Shown in pieces: positions 8,035-18,196 of a stretch of DNA of 32,747 nt. The position numbers were made by a program, and so were the translations under genes. This stretch comes from JBCCRH01 sp039208045. GTDB taxonomy: Bacteria; Bacteroidota; Bacteroidia; Chitinophagales; Saprospiraceae. Position 1 is the first letter of the stretch; every line of letters begins with the position of its first letter. The notes beneath the pieces are model-generated. The model searched no databases and was not told the origin of the DNA. It worked only from the letters and a program-made list of their open reading frames with translations. Location: positions 1 through 32,747 of the forward strand of contig JBCCRH010000009.1 of NCBI GenBank assembly GCA_039208045.1, in the 5' to 3' direction.

Positions 8035-11000
8035 TTATTTTGTCATTATCACTTTGGTACGATGTATCGTTTTGCCTTGTTGCACCACATTTACAAAGTA
8101 CAGCCCAGGGCGTTGTCCATTAGGCTCCCAACTAGTTTGGTGAAATCCTTTTGTGGTTGGTGATAGGCGTTCTGTCCATATTGTTTGGCCCAAGGAGTTG
8201 GTGATAGTTATGGTAGTAGGGTGTATCTGACCTAAGTAAAACTGTATTTCTAAGCGATCCTTAAATGGATTGGGAAAGGCATTCATCTCTCCCTCCTCTG
8301 GTGCTTTAAACTGCAAGTCTAACTCGTGAACCGATAAATCTCCTGTAAATTGATAGGTAGCTCTTGCTTTTTGTCCCTGCCAGATAAAGCTCAAATTAGT
8401 ACCTACTATAGGGCCTTCGACTAAAACAACCGTTGATAAATGATCTCCGTAGATTGCTTGTGGGAGAAACCTGCCTTGCTCATTCACTACTAATTCCGCC
8501 CAAGCTTTACCCGATTCATCTACTACTTCTATACGGGCGCCTTTCGGCAAATCAGTATGGCCCCAGAGGAATTCGAAGGTGGGGTTAGGGATGTTTGGTG
8601 CTACGCGACGAGCACTTACTCTTGCGTCCTGAATAGTTGGTGCATCTTGCAACTTGATCCAGTAACCTTTGCTGTTATGCATAGATATTAAATCGTTTAA
8701 GAAGGGTAGCCCAAATGGATCATAGAATTGGAATACTCCATCAAAGCCTGTTGCATATTGTAATTGTCCACCATCAATCAGGTGACTAAGGTAGTTGTTG
8801 GGTGCCTTTTCATCTTGGGGGATATAGGCGATAAGATTCCAATTCATATCCATCGGCTTGAAATAGCTCGTATCAATGGCTTGCCCTTCTATTAGCAACG
8901 TATCTGCTTCTACTACTTTGACCCAGTAGCCAAAGCCTCTTTCCCAATGGGTAAGCGTGCTAAAGAGCTCAGGTAAAGTGGGGTCATAAAAATTTGCAGT
9001 GCCATCAAAGCCTGTCACATATTCCAGATTATTTGGCTTCAGATCACTCATAATAGCCACCACACTACTATCCGTTGGAATTAAATCGGTGGAAACGAGG
9101 TTCCAGCCAGGGCTCAGAAAGATAGAGTCATAGTGAGCCGTGGTAAAGTTGTAAATGGCATCAGGAGAGCTGTAGGCTGGCATTGGTGCTCCATTAGTAT
9201 TGACCCATTCTGTAAAGTTATAAACGCTATTTGCATTTGGGTAGAGCAACACTCTATTCTCTGAAGCATCGTATAACCTTAGGCTAAAGGACTCACCTGC
9301 ACCTATTCCTTCATCTGGTACAGTAGCACTATCATCGCCATAAATGACTAAGTTGGTGTAAGCAATGCCCTGATTCATAATGATTTCTTTACTACCTGCT
9401 AAATTTCCATCTTCATCAAAGGCAGCAAGCCAATCGCCGGTACTAGCAGGTACACCATTTATTTGAATCTGTCCGATAAAGGTGCCTGATGCGATGGTCG
9501 GCGTTGGTGCACCCCAATCAGGACCATCCATTTCTTCTCCACCAAGCTGAGTAACCAATATCATAATGGAATCCTCATTACTACTTATCTCTAACCAAGC
9601 CGTTCTAGGTATTGTACTAGCAGTATGTGGGCTGGCGCCAATCATAATCTCTTGAGCACCAATGCCACTAAGTGGGGTGACCTGCAACCAATCTTCCGAA
9701 GCAGAAATGACCCAAGAGGCTTCTTCATGTACCGACAATAAGCCTATTTCTGCTGAACCTTCCCAATCTAGGGTAATACTACTGGGTGAAAAGCTCAAGC
9801 GTGCATTGGAGAAATCATAGATGTCATCAGGACTACTATAAGCGGGAATAGGTGCCCCATTTGTATTTGCCCACTCCATAAAGGTGAATACCTCATCCGT
9901 ATTAGGATAATCCAAGACTTCGCCAGTAGAAGCATCAAATAGCTTTAATACAAAACCTTCGCCAGCATTAATACCTTCATCAGGGACCGTATTGGTATCG
10001 TCGCCATAGATAACGATGTTGATGTATGCAATCCCCTGATTAACGATCACTTCTTTGCTACCTGCCAGATTACCCATTTCGTCAAATGCACCGATCCAAT
10101 CTCCTGGACTAGCAGCCTGTCCTTCTATTTGTACTTGTCCGATAAGGGTGCCAGAAGCAATAGTAGGAGTTGGGCTACCCCAAGGTGGTAAAACTGCAAT
10201 ATCATTCGATGCTTGAGTGACTGTTAGCTCGAAACTACTCGTTGGGCTATCAAAGTAAACTGTACCTATTCTGCTACTCCCACTTTCGTTAATGCTATTA
10301 GCAGAAATAGTTATTTGTTGTGATCCGACCCCACTTAGGTTTGAAACAACGATCCATGGCTCAGAAGTCGTAGCAATCCAATCACGAGCAGGAGTGACCT
10401 CTAACTGCCCTGTTACGCCATTCCCTTGCCAGTCTAGTTGGATATCGCTGGGGCTAAATACCAAGGTTTCAGTTAAGGTAGCGCTCTGAGTGATGTTGAT
10501 CGTACGAGTAATGCCACCTCCAGTAAGGGTGATAGTCGTCGTTCTGGAATCAGGAGCCGGATTCGCTTCACAGCTTACAGTAATCATGCCATCGCCATCG
10601 CCACTTTGTGGGCTTAGCAACAGCCAAGACGCATCAACTGAAGTCGACCAAGTAATATTAGAACTGATGGTTAGTACGTAATCGCCGCCACTTTCGTTGA
10701 AATCGATTAGCTCTGATGATACTGTTAAGTATGGATTGGTACCTTGTTGATTGACATTAATGGTGCGGGTGATCCCTCCGCCACTTACGGTGACGGTAGC
10801 AGAGCGAGAAGAAGTACTAGTGTTGGTCGTACAATTGATAGTGAAGCTGCCGTTACCACTTCCGCTCGGGCCATTAGAGAGGCTGAGCCATGATGCCGAT
10901 TCGGAAGCAGACCAACTGACATTAGAAGAGACGGTAATACTACGATCGTCAGCGCTGCTTCCGAAGTTGATACTCGTTGGGGTGACGGTAAGCAATGGGC

Positions 11001-13131
11001 TTGCCCCTTGCTGCGTAACGTTAATCGTACGAGTAATGCCTCCACCGCTAACGGTGACGGTAGCAGTTCTGGAAGAAGTGCTGGTGTTGGTGGTACAGTT
11101 GACTGAGAAGCTTCCGTTACCACTTCCACTGGGGCCATTAGAGAGGCTGAGCCAAGAGGCGGATTCTGTAGCAGACCAGCTTGTATTTGAGCTGACAGAG
11201 ATGCTTCGATCATCGGCGCTGCTACTGAAGCTGACACTACTTGGAGAGACTGTAAGCTGCGGGCTTGCCCCTTGCTGCGCAACGTTAATGGTGCGAGTTA
11301 TACCTCCACCGCTAACGGTGACGGTAGCAGTTCTGGAAGAAGTGCTGGTATTGGTAGTACAGTTGACCGAGAAGCTTCCGTTGCCACTTCCGCTGGGGCC
11401 ATTAGAGAGGCTGAGCCATGATGCCGATTCGGAAGCAGACCAACTGACATTGGAAGAGACGGTAATACTACGATCGTCAGCGCTGCTTCCGAAGTTGATA
11501 CTGGTTGGGGTGACGGTAAGCAATGGGCTTGCCCCTTGCTGCGTAACGTTGATGGTGCGGGTGATTCCACCACCACTTACGGTAACGGTAGCGGAACGAG
11601 AAGAAGTGCTGGTATTGGTGGTACAGTTGACCGAGAAGCTTCCGTTACCACTTCCGCTGGGGCCATTAGAGAGGCTAAGCCATGATGCGGATTCTGTAGC
11701 AGACCAGCTGACATTGGAAGAAACGGTAATACTACGATCATCAGCGCTGCTTCCGAAGTTAATACTCGTTGGGGTGACACTAAGACTTGGAGGTGGCGTA
11801 GTAATTGTTATGGGATCTACATCCCAATTGGAAGTGGCATTATTGGAGTTATCAGAATCATTAATATCAATCAGTACACCTATGAAATAATTTCCAGAGC
11901 TAATCGTAGCAGGAATTTGCAATGGGTTGTTTGGGCTAAGGTTTAAAGTCCCTTTAGGGCCTAAGGTAGCATTAGACAGTGCCAGCGTAGTGATATAGGT
12001 ATCGTTCGTAGAAATAATTTCATTAGGGGATAAATAGACATCAACACTTAGATTACCATTGAATGTACTTTCTGAATAATTATGCACTAAAAAACTGAAG
12101 TCATTGAGTGCTTGTCCTGCTTCTACTGATGAAGGAGAAGCCTTAACAAACAGAGGAACTAAGTCAACTTGATTGGGGGTGTTTTGATTGATATTTCCAA
12201 CGATTGAATTGAATTTAGTCTCATTTAATCTAACATGTCCTGTAGTAGGAATAAGAGGATTTCCATGTGACAAAACAGCATGTACAAAGCGTTGATCATT
12301 ATCAATAAAATAAGTGTTACTTCCACTTTGGCCTCTGTAGCCTCGATTGTAATGATACAATACTTGATCTTGGAAAAAATCAAATGAGCCAAAATAATAA
12401 TACATAAATTGGCCGTTGAATGGGCTTTCAGAAGGATAACTAGGTGTATGGAAGCTGTTAGAAGCGTAAAAAGAATTATTATCGTTATAAGCTAAGCCAA
12501 ACCAACCTGTAATGGCACCTATTGGTCGATCCAATTCGATATAAGCAACGTCCCAGTCATAATCTTCATTATTGGTCCAACTTGACCAACTGTATATATT
12601 TTCTGAAGATGCTGCCCCAAATGGAGCATTCCCATTTTCGAAAGCTGGAACAGCATCAACAGAAGTAGCCCATCCTCCCTCGCTAATTGAATGGACACAA
12701 TGTCCTGCTGTTAATACGTGCTTACTATCAATAAGGGCTCCAGAGCACACACCAGAAGCACCTGATGGGAATTGCATAAATAATTTTACAGTTCTTAAGA
12801 AAGGAAAGGAAGTTGGATCGCTAACCTGTTGTAAAGCTGAAAAATCTCTATTCAGCCACAAGGATTCATCGCTTCCATGTAAATCTCTAGGACTAAAGCC
12901 TTCCAGTCGATCATACGGTAAAGTATTCGATGGTAGCGTGCCTATAGTTTCTGTTTGTTCCGCTGTATTGTATTTGATAGGTGCATTAGGAGTATTCCCT
13001 GTTGGCGGAGTATAAACGGGCAACGGTATTGGCTGGGCATTCGCCCAATCTACAGTATGCTGACCATTAAGCTGATTGTTGACAATGAACCCAATGAAAG
13101 CTAGAAAAAAGACTTGGTAAATTGTTCGCAT
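8035..13131 (-). CDS. T9SS-secreted S1-family serine protease with BACON repeats
   Basis: Secreted protein of 1,698 residues. After a signal peptide and a linker, a trypsin/V8-like domain carries CSGALIDSKHVLTAGHC (His144), DYDWDVAYIELD (Asp194) and GQSGSNTY (Ser269), a complete triad in the expected order. Next come a CARDB-like domain (about 330-445) and seven BACON-like beta domains. The first four are nearly identical (LTVTPTSINFGSSADDRSIT and onwards). The last one sits between two copies of an approximately 110-residue module with GDWIGAFDEMGNLAGSKE. Two GWNLVS/YWVK-type modules follow, then a C-terminal T9SS type A sorting domain (AFPNPFKDRLEIQFYLGQ to RPGLYFVNVVQQGKTIHRTKV). The protein should be exported and cell-surface bound or released. 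BACON domains are usually linked to glycan or mucin binding, so targeting of the protease to a glycoprotein is an inference. Confidence 0.92.
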   Translation of the reverse strand: MRTIYQVFFLAFIGFIVNNQLNGQHTVDWANAQPIPLPVYTPPTGNTPNAPIKYNTAEQTETIGTLPSNTLPYDRLEGFSPRDLHGSDESLWLNRDFSALQQVSDPTSFPFLRTVKLFMQFPSGASGVCSGALIDSKHVLTAGHCVHSISEGGWATSVDAVPAFENGNAPFGAASSENIYSWSSWTNNEDYDWDVAYIELDRPIGAITGWFGLAYNDNNSFYASNSFHTPSYPSESPFNGQFMYYYFGSFDFFQDQVLYHYNRGYRGQSGSNTYFIDNDQRFVHAVLSHGNPLIPTTGHVRLNETKFNSIVGNINQNTPNQVDLVPLFVKASPSSVEAGQALNDFSFLVHNYSESTFNGNLSVDVYLSPNEIISTNDTYITTLALSNATLGPKGTLNLSPNNPLQIPATISSGNYFIGVLIDINDSDNSNNATSNWDVDPITITTPPPSLSVTPTSINFGSSADDRSITVSSNVSWSATESASWLSLSNGPSGSGNGSFSVNCTTNTSTSSRSATVTVSGGGITRTINVTQQGASPLLTVTPTSINFGSSADDRSITVSSNVSWSASESASWLSLSNGPSGSGNGSFSVNCTTNTSTSSRTATVTVSGGGITRTINVAQQGASPQLTVSPSSVSFSSSADDRSISVSSNTSWSATESASWLSLSNGPSGSGNGSFSVNCTTNTSTSSRTATVTVSGGGITRTINVTQQGASPLLTVTPTSINFGSSADDRSITVSSNVSWSASESASWLSLSNGPSGSGNGSFTINCTTNTSTSSRSATVTVSGGGITRTINVNQQGTNPYLTVSSELIDFNESGGDYVLTISSNITWSTSVDASWLLLSPQSGDGDGMITVSCEANPAPDSRTTTITLTGGGITRTINITQSATLTETLVFSPSDIQLDWQGNGVTGQLEVTPARDWIATTSEPWIVVSNLSGVGSQQITISANSINESGSSRIGTVYFDSPTSSFELTVTQASNDIAVLPPWGSPTPTIASGTLIGQVQIEGQAASPGDWIGAFDEMGNLAGSKEVIVNQGIAYINIVIYGDDTNTVPDEGINAGEGFVLKLFDASTGEVLDYPNTDEVFTFMEWANTNGAPIPAYSSPDDIYDFSNARLSFSPSSITLDWEGSAEIGLLSVHEEASWVISASEDWLQVTPLSGIGAQEIMIGASPHTASTIPRTAWLEISSNEDSIMILVTQLGGEEMDGPDWGAPTPTIASGTFIGQIQINGVPASTGDWLAAFDEDGNLAGSKEIIMNQGIAYTNLVIYGDDSATVPDEGIGAGESFSLRLYDASENRVLLYPNANSVYNFTEWVNTNGAPMPAYSSPDAIYNFTTAHYDSIFLSPGWNLVSTDLIPTDSSVVAIMSDLKPNNLEYVTGFDGTANFYDPTLPELFSTLTHWERGFGYWVKVVEADTLLIEGQAIDTSYFKPMDMNWNLIAYIPQDEKAPNNYLSHLIDGGQLQYATGFDGVFQFYDPFGLPFLNDLISMHNSKGYWIKLQDAPTIQDARVSARRVAPNIPNPTFEFLWGHTDLPKGARIEVVDESGKAWAELVVNEQGRFLPQAIYGDHLSTVVLVEGPIVGTNLSFIWQGQKARATYQFTGDLSVHELDLQFKAPEEGEMNAFPNPFKDRLEIQFYLGQIHPTTITITNSLGQTIWTERLSPTTKGFHQTSWEPNGQRPGLYFVNVVQQGKTIHRTKVIMTK
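10729..11784 (-). repeat. Four tandem 264-bp repeats encoding BACON domains
   Basis: Units begin (minus strand) at 11784, 11520, 11256 and 10992, exactly 264 bp (88 codons) apart. They are almost identical at DNA level except the third (LTVSPSSVSFSSS variant). A fifth, clearly diverged unit begins at 10728. Such near identity implies recent duplication or gene conversion and makes the copy number liable to assembly error. Confidence 0.9.
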
Positions 13132-13236
13132 TATAATGGAGTTTTGATGTCTTTAAATGGATAAAAGAAAAGTTATGCTCTTTACTTATTGTATTAGTGA
13201 TATTACTTCTTCAGTCGTACCCAAAAGCTGCCCACT

Positions 13237-16200
13237 TTATTCCATCTTTATCTGCTTCATCTCCCCAATAGCAGTAAATGGCGCCCAGTGATAGGGTAGT
13301 GCATCATAGCCAGCATGTCGATCAAGATAAGTTAGCTTAGCATGGAGTAAGGCTTGATCCTTGGTCATACCTGCCTCAAGGTATCTGTAGAATAAGGGCA
13401 TGATTTCTGAAGAACTAATATCGTCTACATTCCACAAGGTATTCACTACGCTTTGTGCGCCAGCATAAATAAAAGCGCGTGCTAGACTGATGATCCCTTC
13501 CCCCAACTGCACCTGGCCCACGCCAGAAGAGCAAGCCGATAAGACAACTAGCTCGGCATTAATCGGAAGATTGTAAATGTCGTTGACAAATAATAAACTA
13601 TTAGGTAGACTATCCCTTTGAGGGACAAAAACCAAGTGGGCATATTTACTCGTTTTGCTATTAGCGAAAGCGTGAGTTGCCAAGTGGAGAATCCTGTAGT
13701 AAGGAGCAAGTGCTAAAAATCGACCAGATGTGGCCTCCTTTCCATAAAAAGCATCTGTTTTGAAGATTGCTTGAATAGAATCTAATTCTACCGCAGTGTG
13801 AGGTAACGATTCATGAAGGTCAGCTCGATTGGGCCGAATCCATTGAAGGCCCTCATATAATTGATGGATAGCAAAAGTATCAGCCAAACTAAAAGGGGCC
13901 ATGGCTAATACATTGCCTCTGGGGTCTTCTTTAATGGTTCGCTCTTGCAATACGCTACGTAGCGTAGCGGAATAGTGATAACTTATCTGAACACTATCTT
14001 TTAGCACATAACTAAGCTCTCTGGGCTTTGAGCTCGTCGAAGTTTCTTTCACTAAGGCATCAAATGGAACGTATCCTAATATACCATCAGGTATGATAAG
14101 CCATTTCTTCGGGAGTTTAGTTGCAATTGGTTCTATGAGCAACTGGTATAAACGGTAGGCCGCTTTTTCATAGCGTCTTAAGTCTGATACCTTGGGCCTT
14201 TCTAGGCTGATGTGATCTACTAATTGTTGGACGATTTGGTTTAGAGAAAAATCCAACGTTTTTTCATAAGTAAAGAATTCACTTTGAGTAACTGCGAAAA
14301 TGTAGACTACACTATCACCTACCAAATATTCGATTAGTGCTTCGTCTGGTTCCAAACTTTGTTGTACCTCAGCCAGACTGATGGTGCTTAGATCGTATTT
14401 TAGCTTGTAATAATCGGGATATGTTCTTTCAAAATATTGTATGAGTTGGTCATACTTCGTCTTTAAGCCAAACAGTTTTGATTCAATAGCTAAAACTTGA
14501 GTATCCCTCTCTAAAAGTCCTTGATCTAGTTTACCCTTCAGCTTTTTCTCATAGAAGGTGATATCTATCCGCAGCTGATATTCTTCCTGAAGAAGACTAT
14601 CAGGGAGGCTGGCAAACTGGAGCGCCTCAGAGGACTGTATCTGAGAGCGTAGAAAACTAGATTTGCCCTTTTCAAATAGCGTGAAAAGTGCTGGGGCTGC
14701 TACCTCAGCAGGCTCTGCTTCTTTCTTTAAGAAAGCAACCTGAACGGCTTGCTGAAAGACATAGGCATATCGTTTTCGCCAAAAGGCATCTACAGCATAT
14801 GTTTTTTGATGGTATGCTAAAAGGCCCAAAGCCTGATCGGAGTAGTCTTCTGCTAGCTTTAATTTTTTGGGATTTCTGGTAGTTTGATATAGCTCAAGAT
14901 TCAATTCGATAGCTGCTTCTAAAGTATTGAAGGCATATTCTATAGATCGGACTCGATTATAGGTATTGTTTTTAAAGTCATTGGCGAACAAGCTCTTTTC
15001 TAGAAAATGTTCTGCCAGCTCCATATTTCCTTGTGCTTTATAAATCTTGCTGAAATGCCGATAAATTCTGGCTAAACTTGGATGGATATTTCCGTGATTG
15101 TTTAACACTACTTCCTCTGCTTTCTGTAGATATAGAGCCGCTTTTTCAAACTCTTTGGCCTGGATATAAGCGGAGCCTAAGTTGCCGTATGTAATCGCAT
15201 AAGTGGGGTGGTTATCTTTGAGGGTTTGTTGTTGGGCAACTAGAGCTGACTGAAAATTAGCAAGCGCCTTTTGCGGTAAATTAGCAGCAGCATATGATTT
15301 TCCGAGGTTGTTGTAAAATACATACAATACATTTCCTTGCTTCCCTGCTGTATTCAGCTGCGTCTCAACTGCTAACTCTAAGTAGGTAATGGATTTATCC
15401 AGACTATCCATCCAGAAATAAGTATCACCTATATTGTTATACGAAGCGGCTAAATCAGGATGGTCTTTTTTATACAATTGTTTCTTAAGTAGTAATGCCT
15501 CTTTATGGTAGTACAGCGAGGCTTCATAATCGCTCAGATAGGAGTGGGAAGTGCCCAAGTTGTTATAAATAATGGATAGCCAATATAAACTCTTTCTCGG
15601 CTCCTTTAATCGAATGGCAAGCGCGCGCTCGTAATAAGTGATAGCTACAGGAGGATCTCCTTTGGCATCAAATGAGCTACCAATATTGCTGTAGATTGTT
15701 GGAACAAAAGGATGTGCTTCGCCATATTGTTGAAGTAACAATTCAAGGCCCTGTTCATAAAATAATATCGACGAATCGTAAGCTGTCAGTAAGTAATAAG
15801 CATATCCTACTGAATTATAGGATCGAGCCAGGCGAGTCGTATCCTCGGGGATCGCCTCTAGTTTAATATCTAATGCTTTTCGATGGGCCTTCAGGCTTTC
15901 TTGAAATTTGGAAAGTGCGCCGTAAGCATTTCCAAGAATATTGTATACGTCCGCGACCTCTAAACTAATCAGTCCAGCTGATTTGATTCTCACTTCTAAA
16001 AGCGAGTTTGCAATTTCTATGGTTTTATCATATTGAAAGAGTTGATTATAACAGATAGCCAAGTTTTGATACAGGCTAGTTACATTTGGATCATCTAGCG
16101 GAGTAGTCTCCTTACGAATACCCAGGGCTTCTTCGAATTTTTCTACCGCTTTTTCTGTTTTGCGAAGATAAAACAAAAGTTCTCCCATCTGATGCAACGC

Positions 16201-16434
16201 ATCAGCCACATTATTGCTAACTCGCCCTTCTGTCGCTTCCCAGAGCTCGCGCGCTTGTGTTGCTTTAGCTAGCGCCGGTTCATAATCTTGTGCTGCTTTG
16301 AGAGCTGCTACTTCTTTCATTAATGCTTGAGCTTTGCTGCCTGATGTAGAAATGGTATCACTGATCTGCGCATGTAAGCTATAGTTGAACCAGCCCAGCG
16401 AAAAGACGAAAAATGGGAATAGAAACTTTGACAT
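13237..16434 (-). CDS. Exported TPR-CHAT protease-like protein
   Basis: Protein of 1,065 residues with a signal peptide (FPFFVFSLGWFNYSLHAQ, cleavage expected after HA). About ten TPR units span roughly residues 40-480 (for example YNNLGTSHSYLSDYEASLYY), followed by a helical linker and a C-terminal CHAT domain (about 690-1060). CHAT is a caspase-like peptidase fold. The His-Cys dyad is visible as LHLATHAFA (His921) and LSACSSGVG (Cys968), followed by GEGIISLARAFIYAGAQSVV and the conserved ending PYHWAPFTAIGE. The catalytic pair is intact, so it may be an active cysteine protease regulated by TPR-bound ligands. The signal peptide puts it in the periplasm or outside, unlike the cytoplasmic CHAT proteases of type III-E CRISPR. 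The substrate is unknown. It is divergent from the helical protein at 16699. Confidence 0.92.
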   Translation of the reverse strand: MSKFLFPFFVFSLGWFNYSLHAQISDTISTSGSKAQALMKEVAALKAAQDYEPALAKATQARELWEATEGRVSNNVADALHQMGELLFYLRKTEKAVEKFEEALGIRKETTPLDDPNVTSLYQNLAICYNQLFQYDKTIEIANSLLEVRIKSAGLISLEVADVYNILGNAYGALSKFQESLKAHRKALDIKLEAIPEDTTRLARSYNSVGYAYYLLTAYDSSILFYEQGLELLLQQYGEAHPFVPTIYSNIGSSFDAKGDPPVAITYYERALAIRLKEPRKSLYWLSIIYNNLGTSHSYLSDYEASLYYHKEALLLKKQLYKKDHPDLAASYNNIGDTYFWMDSLDKSITYLELAVETQLNTAGKQGNVLYVFYNNLGKSYAAANLPQKALANFQSALVAQQQTLKDNHPTYAITYGNLGSAYIQAKEFEKAALYLQKAEEVVLNNHGNIHPSLARIYRHFSKIYKAQGNMELAEHFLEKSLFANDFKNNTYNRVRSIEYAFNTLEAAIELNLELYQTTRNPKKLKLAEDYSDQALGLLAYHQKTYAVDAFWRKRYAYVFQQAVQVAFLKKEAEPAEVAAPALFTLFEKGKSSFLRSQIQSSEALQFASLPDSLLQEEYQLRIDITFYEKKLKGKLDQGLLERDTQVLAIESKLFGLKTKYDQLIQYFERTYPDYYKLKYDLSTISLAEVQQSLEPDEALIEYLVGDSVVYIFAVTQSEFFTYEKTLDFSLNQIVQQLVDHISLERPKVSDLRRYEKAAYRLYQLLIEPIATKLPKKWLIIPDGILGYVPFDALVKETSTSSKPRELSYVLKDSVQISYHYSATLRSVLQERTIKEDPRGNVLAMAPFSLADTFAIHQLYEGLQWIRPNRADLHESLPHTAVELDSIQAIFKTDAFYGKEATSGRFLALAPYYRILHLATHAFANSKTSKYAHLVFVPQRDSLPNSLLFVNDIYNLPINAELVVLSACSSGVGQVQLGEGIISLARAFIYAGAQSVVNTLWNVDDISSSEIMPLFYRYLEAGMTKDQALLHAKLTYLDRHAGYDALPYHWAPFTAIGEMKQIKME

Positions 16435-16698
16435 AAGTTTTTTATGAATATAATGAAGTACAGTGATAAACCTTAAGATACCTTGAGCGATGAAGTTTTT
16501 ACGGACAGAAAATTTGTAATCTGTTCTTGAAAAAGGTTGATATTCCTTATCAATGTAATTTTTAAATCCTGTGATGTTTAAATGTAAAGTATTTGACTAT
16601 CAATGTTTTAAGTGATTAGTTGGTCTTTGTTGTTAGATACTTATTGTGTTCTTAGTTTTTGTTCCTATTTTAAGAGCAATATCGCAAACCATACATAC

Positions 16699-18171
16699 AT
16701 GCCTAGCTCTTTTTTGCCACTACTAGATACCTTGGATCGACCCAAATACAAGGCATTCCACAAGCTTATCAAGAACAATCTTAAGGACCATCATACTGCA
16801 TTACTTGAGTTCTTGTACAAGGATATCGAGACCTATCTGCATTGGACAGATAAAAAAATAGCAGCGCGTTTTGCTGCTAAGCAGAAGTGGAGTAATACGC
16901 CAAAGGCATATGGTGCTTTTCGCAAATGGAAAATGCATCTTAAGCAGCAGTTAGAAGCTTTTTTACTAAGTAACTACCTAGAGGAGGATGTGCTACTAAG
17001 GCAGTATTTGTTGGCGAACATGTATTACAGTAATCAACTGCATGATTCCTTTGAGAAAACTCAAGGAAGCCTCCAAAAGGAAGTGGAGTACCTCCCCACA
17101 CTAGCTAATGCTGCATTTCCGCGAAGCGTGCTACGTGCACAGAGTCACCACCTTGATTACTATAGTGTGACGAATACGAATGCCAAGACAGATGTCTCTA
17201 AGCTAATTCGATTAACTGAAAGCGCTGAGCGCCAATTCCTGCTACATCGATTTTTCTTGCAAGTAGAAACGACGATTCACTACAACACTTTCTCTGCTTT
17301 ACAGAAAGCCGCTTTTGACCCTCTTGCATGGGAAGCTTATCGAAAGGAGATGCACCGAAAAGCAACTCATTGGCCACTTATGGCGTGGTTGCTAGGTGTA
17401 TTTGAGGCGTACACGAACTGGATGGATACTATTGATTTTGAGCAACTCTTTCGAGAGTTTCAGACTTATCAAGCAGAATTGGAGCAGTATGAACAGCAGA
17501 TGACGATGAAGCTGCTATTAAATGTAGCACATCGATTTCTCGATCTCCATCCCCCCATGTATGCACGTAAGATTTTTCCAATGTATGTTTTTTGCTTTGC
17601 GCAAAATTTGCTTCCTAATCAGGGATTTATTGAAGGGCCTGTGTTCATGAATATTGCGATAATTGCGCTGTTGAGTGGAGAGTACGAGTGGTATCAATCT
17701 TTTGTTGAGAACTATCAGAACAGTCTAATTGATAAAGACCGACAAAATGTATTGGACTATTGTGAAGCTTACTATTACTATCAACTGGGACAAAGAGATC
17801 GCGACGAATTGACCCTCGAAAAGGCCCTACAGCAGCTTCGAAAAATGAAGATCATCAATCCTGCTTTTGGCGTTCGATCCAGAACCTTAGAGGCAAGGAT
17901 ACGCTACGAGATAGATCAAGAACATTTTGAATCGACTATTATGCTACTCAAACGCAACCTTAAAGATCGAGGGGTTTTAAGTCAACGCCTGATACAACGG
18001 TACCAAAATTTTACTCGACTAGCTCTTCATTTAGATCGAATAAGACGATTGAAAAATGTTCAACGGCGTAATGTTATAACCGATGAGATTACGACACTAC
18101 TGAAGGCAATCGAAGCAGAATCAAAGTTAGTTTTTAGCTTTTGGCTAAAGCAAAAAGTGGAGGAACTTTAA
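16699..18171 (+). CDS. Helical protein of unknown function
   Basis: I do not recognise the family. The protein is about 490 residues, almost wholly alpha-helical by composition, rich in Leu, Gln, Tyr, Lys and Arg, with no signal peptide or membrane segment from the chosen start and no catalytic motif I can name. The pattern of paired helices (for example ALLSGEYEWYQSFVENYQ and AYYYYQLGQRDRDELTLEKA) resembles degenerate TPR or other alpha-solenoid units, so a scaffold or adaptor role is possible. I prefer the ATG at 16699 (MPSSFLPLLDTLDRP); the in-frame ATG at 16612 adds 29 residues that look non-coding. It is transcribed divergently from the CHAT gene and its stop codon lies inside a palindrome shared with the convergent peptide gene. 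Confidence 0.75.
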   Translation: MPSSFLPLLDTLDRPKYKAFHKLIKNNLKDHHTALLEFLYKDIETYLHWTDKKIAARFAAKQKWSNTPKAYGAFRKWKMHLKQQLEAFLLSNYLEEDVLLRQYLLANMYYSNQLHDSFEKTQGSLQKEVEYLPTLANAAFPRSVLRAQSHHLDYYSVTNTNAKTDVSKLIRLTESAERQFLLHRFFLQVETTIHYNTFSALQKAAFDPLAWEAYRKEMHRKATHWPLMAWLLGVFEAYTNWMDTIDFEQLFREFQTYQAELEQYEQQMTMKLLLNVAHRFLDLHPPMYARKIFPMYVFCFAQNLLPNQGFIEGPVFMNIAIIALLSGEYEWYQSFVENYQNSLIDKDRQNVLDYCEAYYYYQLGQRDRDELTLEKALQQLRKMKIINPAFGVRSRTLEARIRYEIDQEHFESTIMLLKRNLKDRGVLSQRLIQRYQNFTRLALHLDRIRRLKNVQRRNVITDEITTLLKAIEAESKLVFSFWLKQKVEEL

Positions 18172-18179
18172 GTTCCTCC
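18150..18179 (-). terminator. Intrinsic terminator for the double-glycine peptide gene
   Basis: Perfect 10-bp arms GGAGGAACTT (18159-18168) and AAGTTCCTCC (18170-18179). Read on the minus strand the stem is followed by ACTTTTTGC, a T tract, so it ends transcription of the small peptide gene 18 bases earlier. The palindrome overlaps the TAA (18169-18171) of the plus-strand gene. No T tract follows on the plus strand. Confidence 0.75.
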
Positions 18180-18196
18180 GCAGTAAATGTAGCCCT

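Noticed and set aside
10751..11890. 379-codon open frame on the plus strand
   Set aside because: It is antisense to the BACON repeats of the protease; the repetitive 264-bp units keep a mirror frame open and the translation is a low-complexity repeat of Leu, Val and Pro without family resemblance.
13237..16434. TPR-CHAT as part of a type III-E CRISPR (Craspase) system
   Set aside because: There is no CRISPR array or Cas7-11 gene in the window and the protein has a signal peptide, so a cytoplasmic CRISPR role does not fit.
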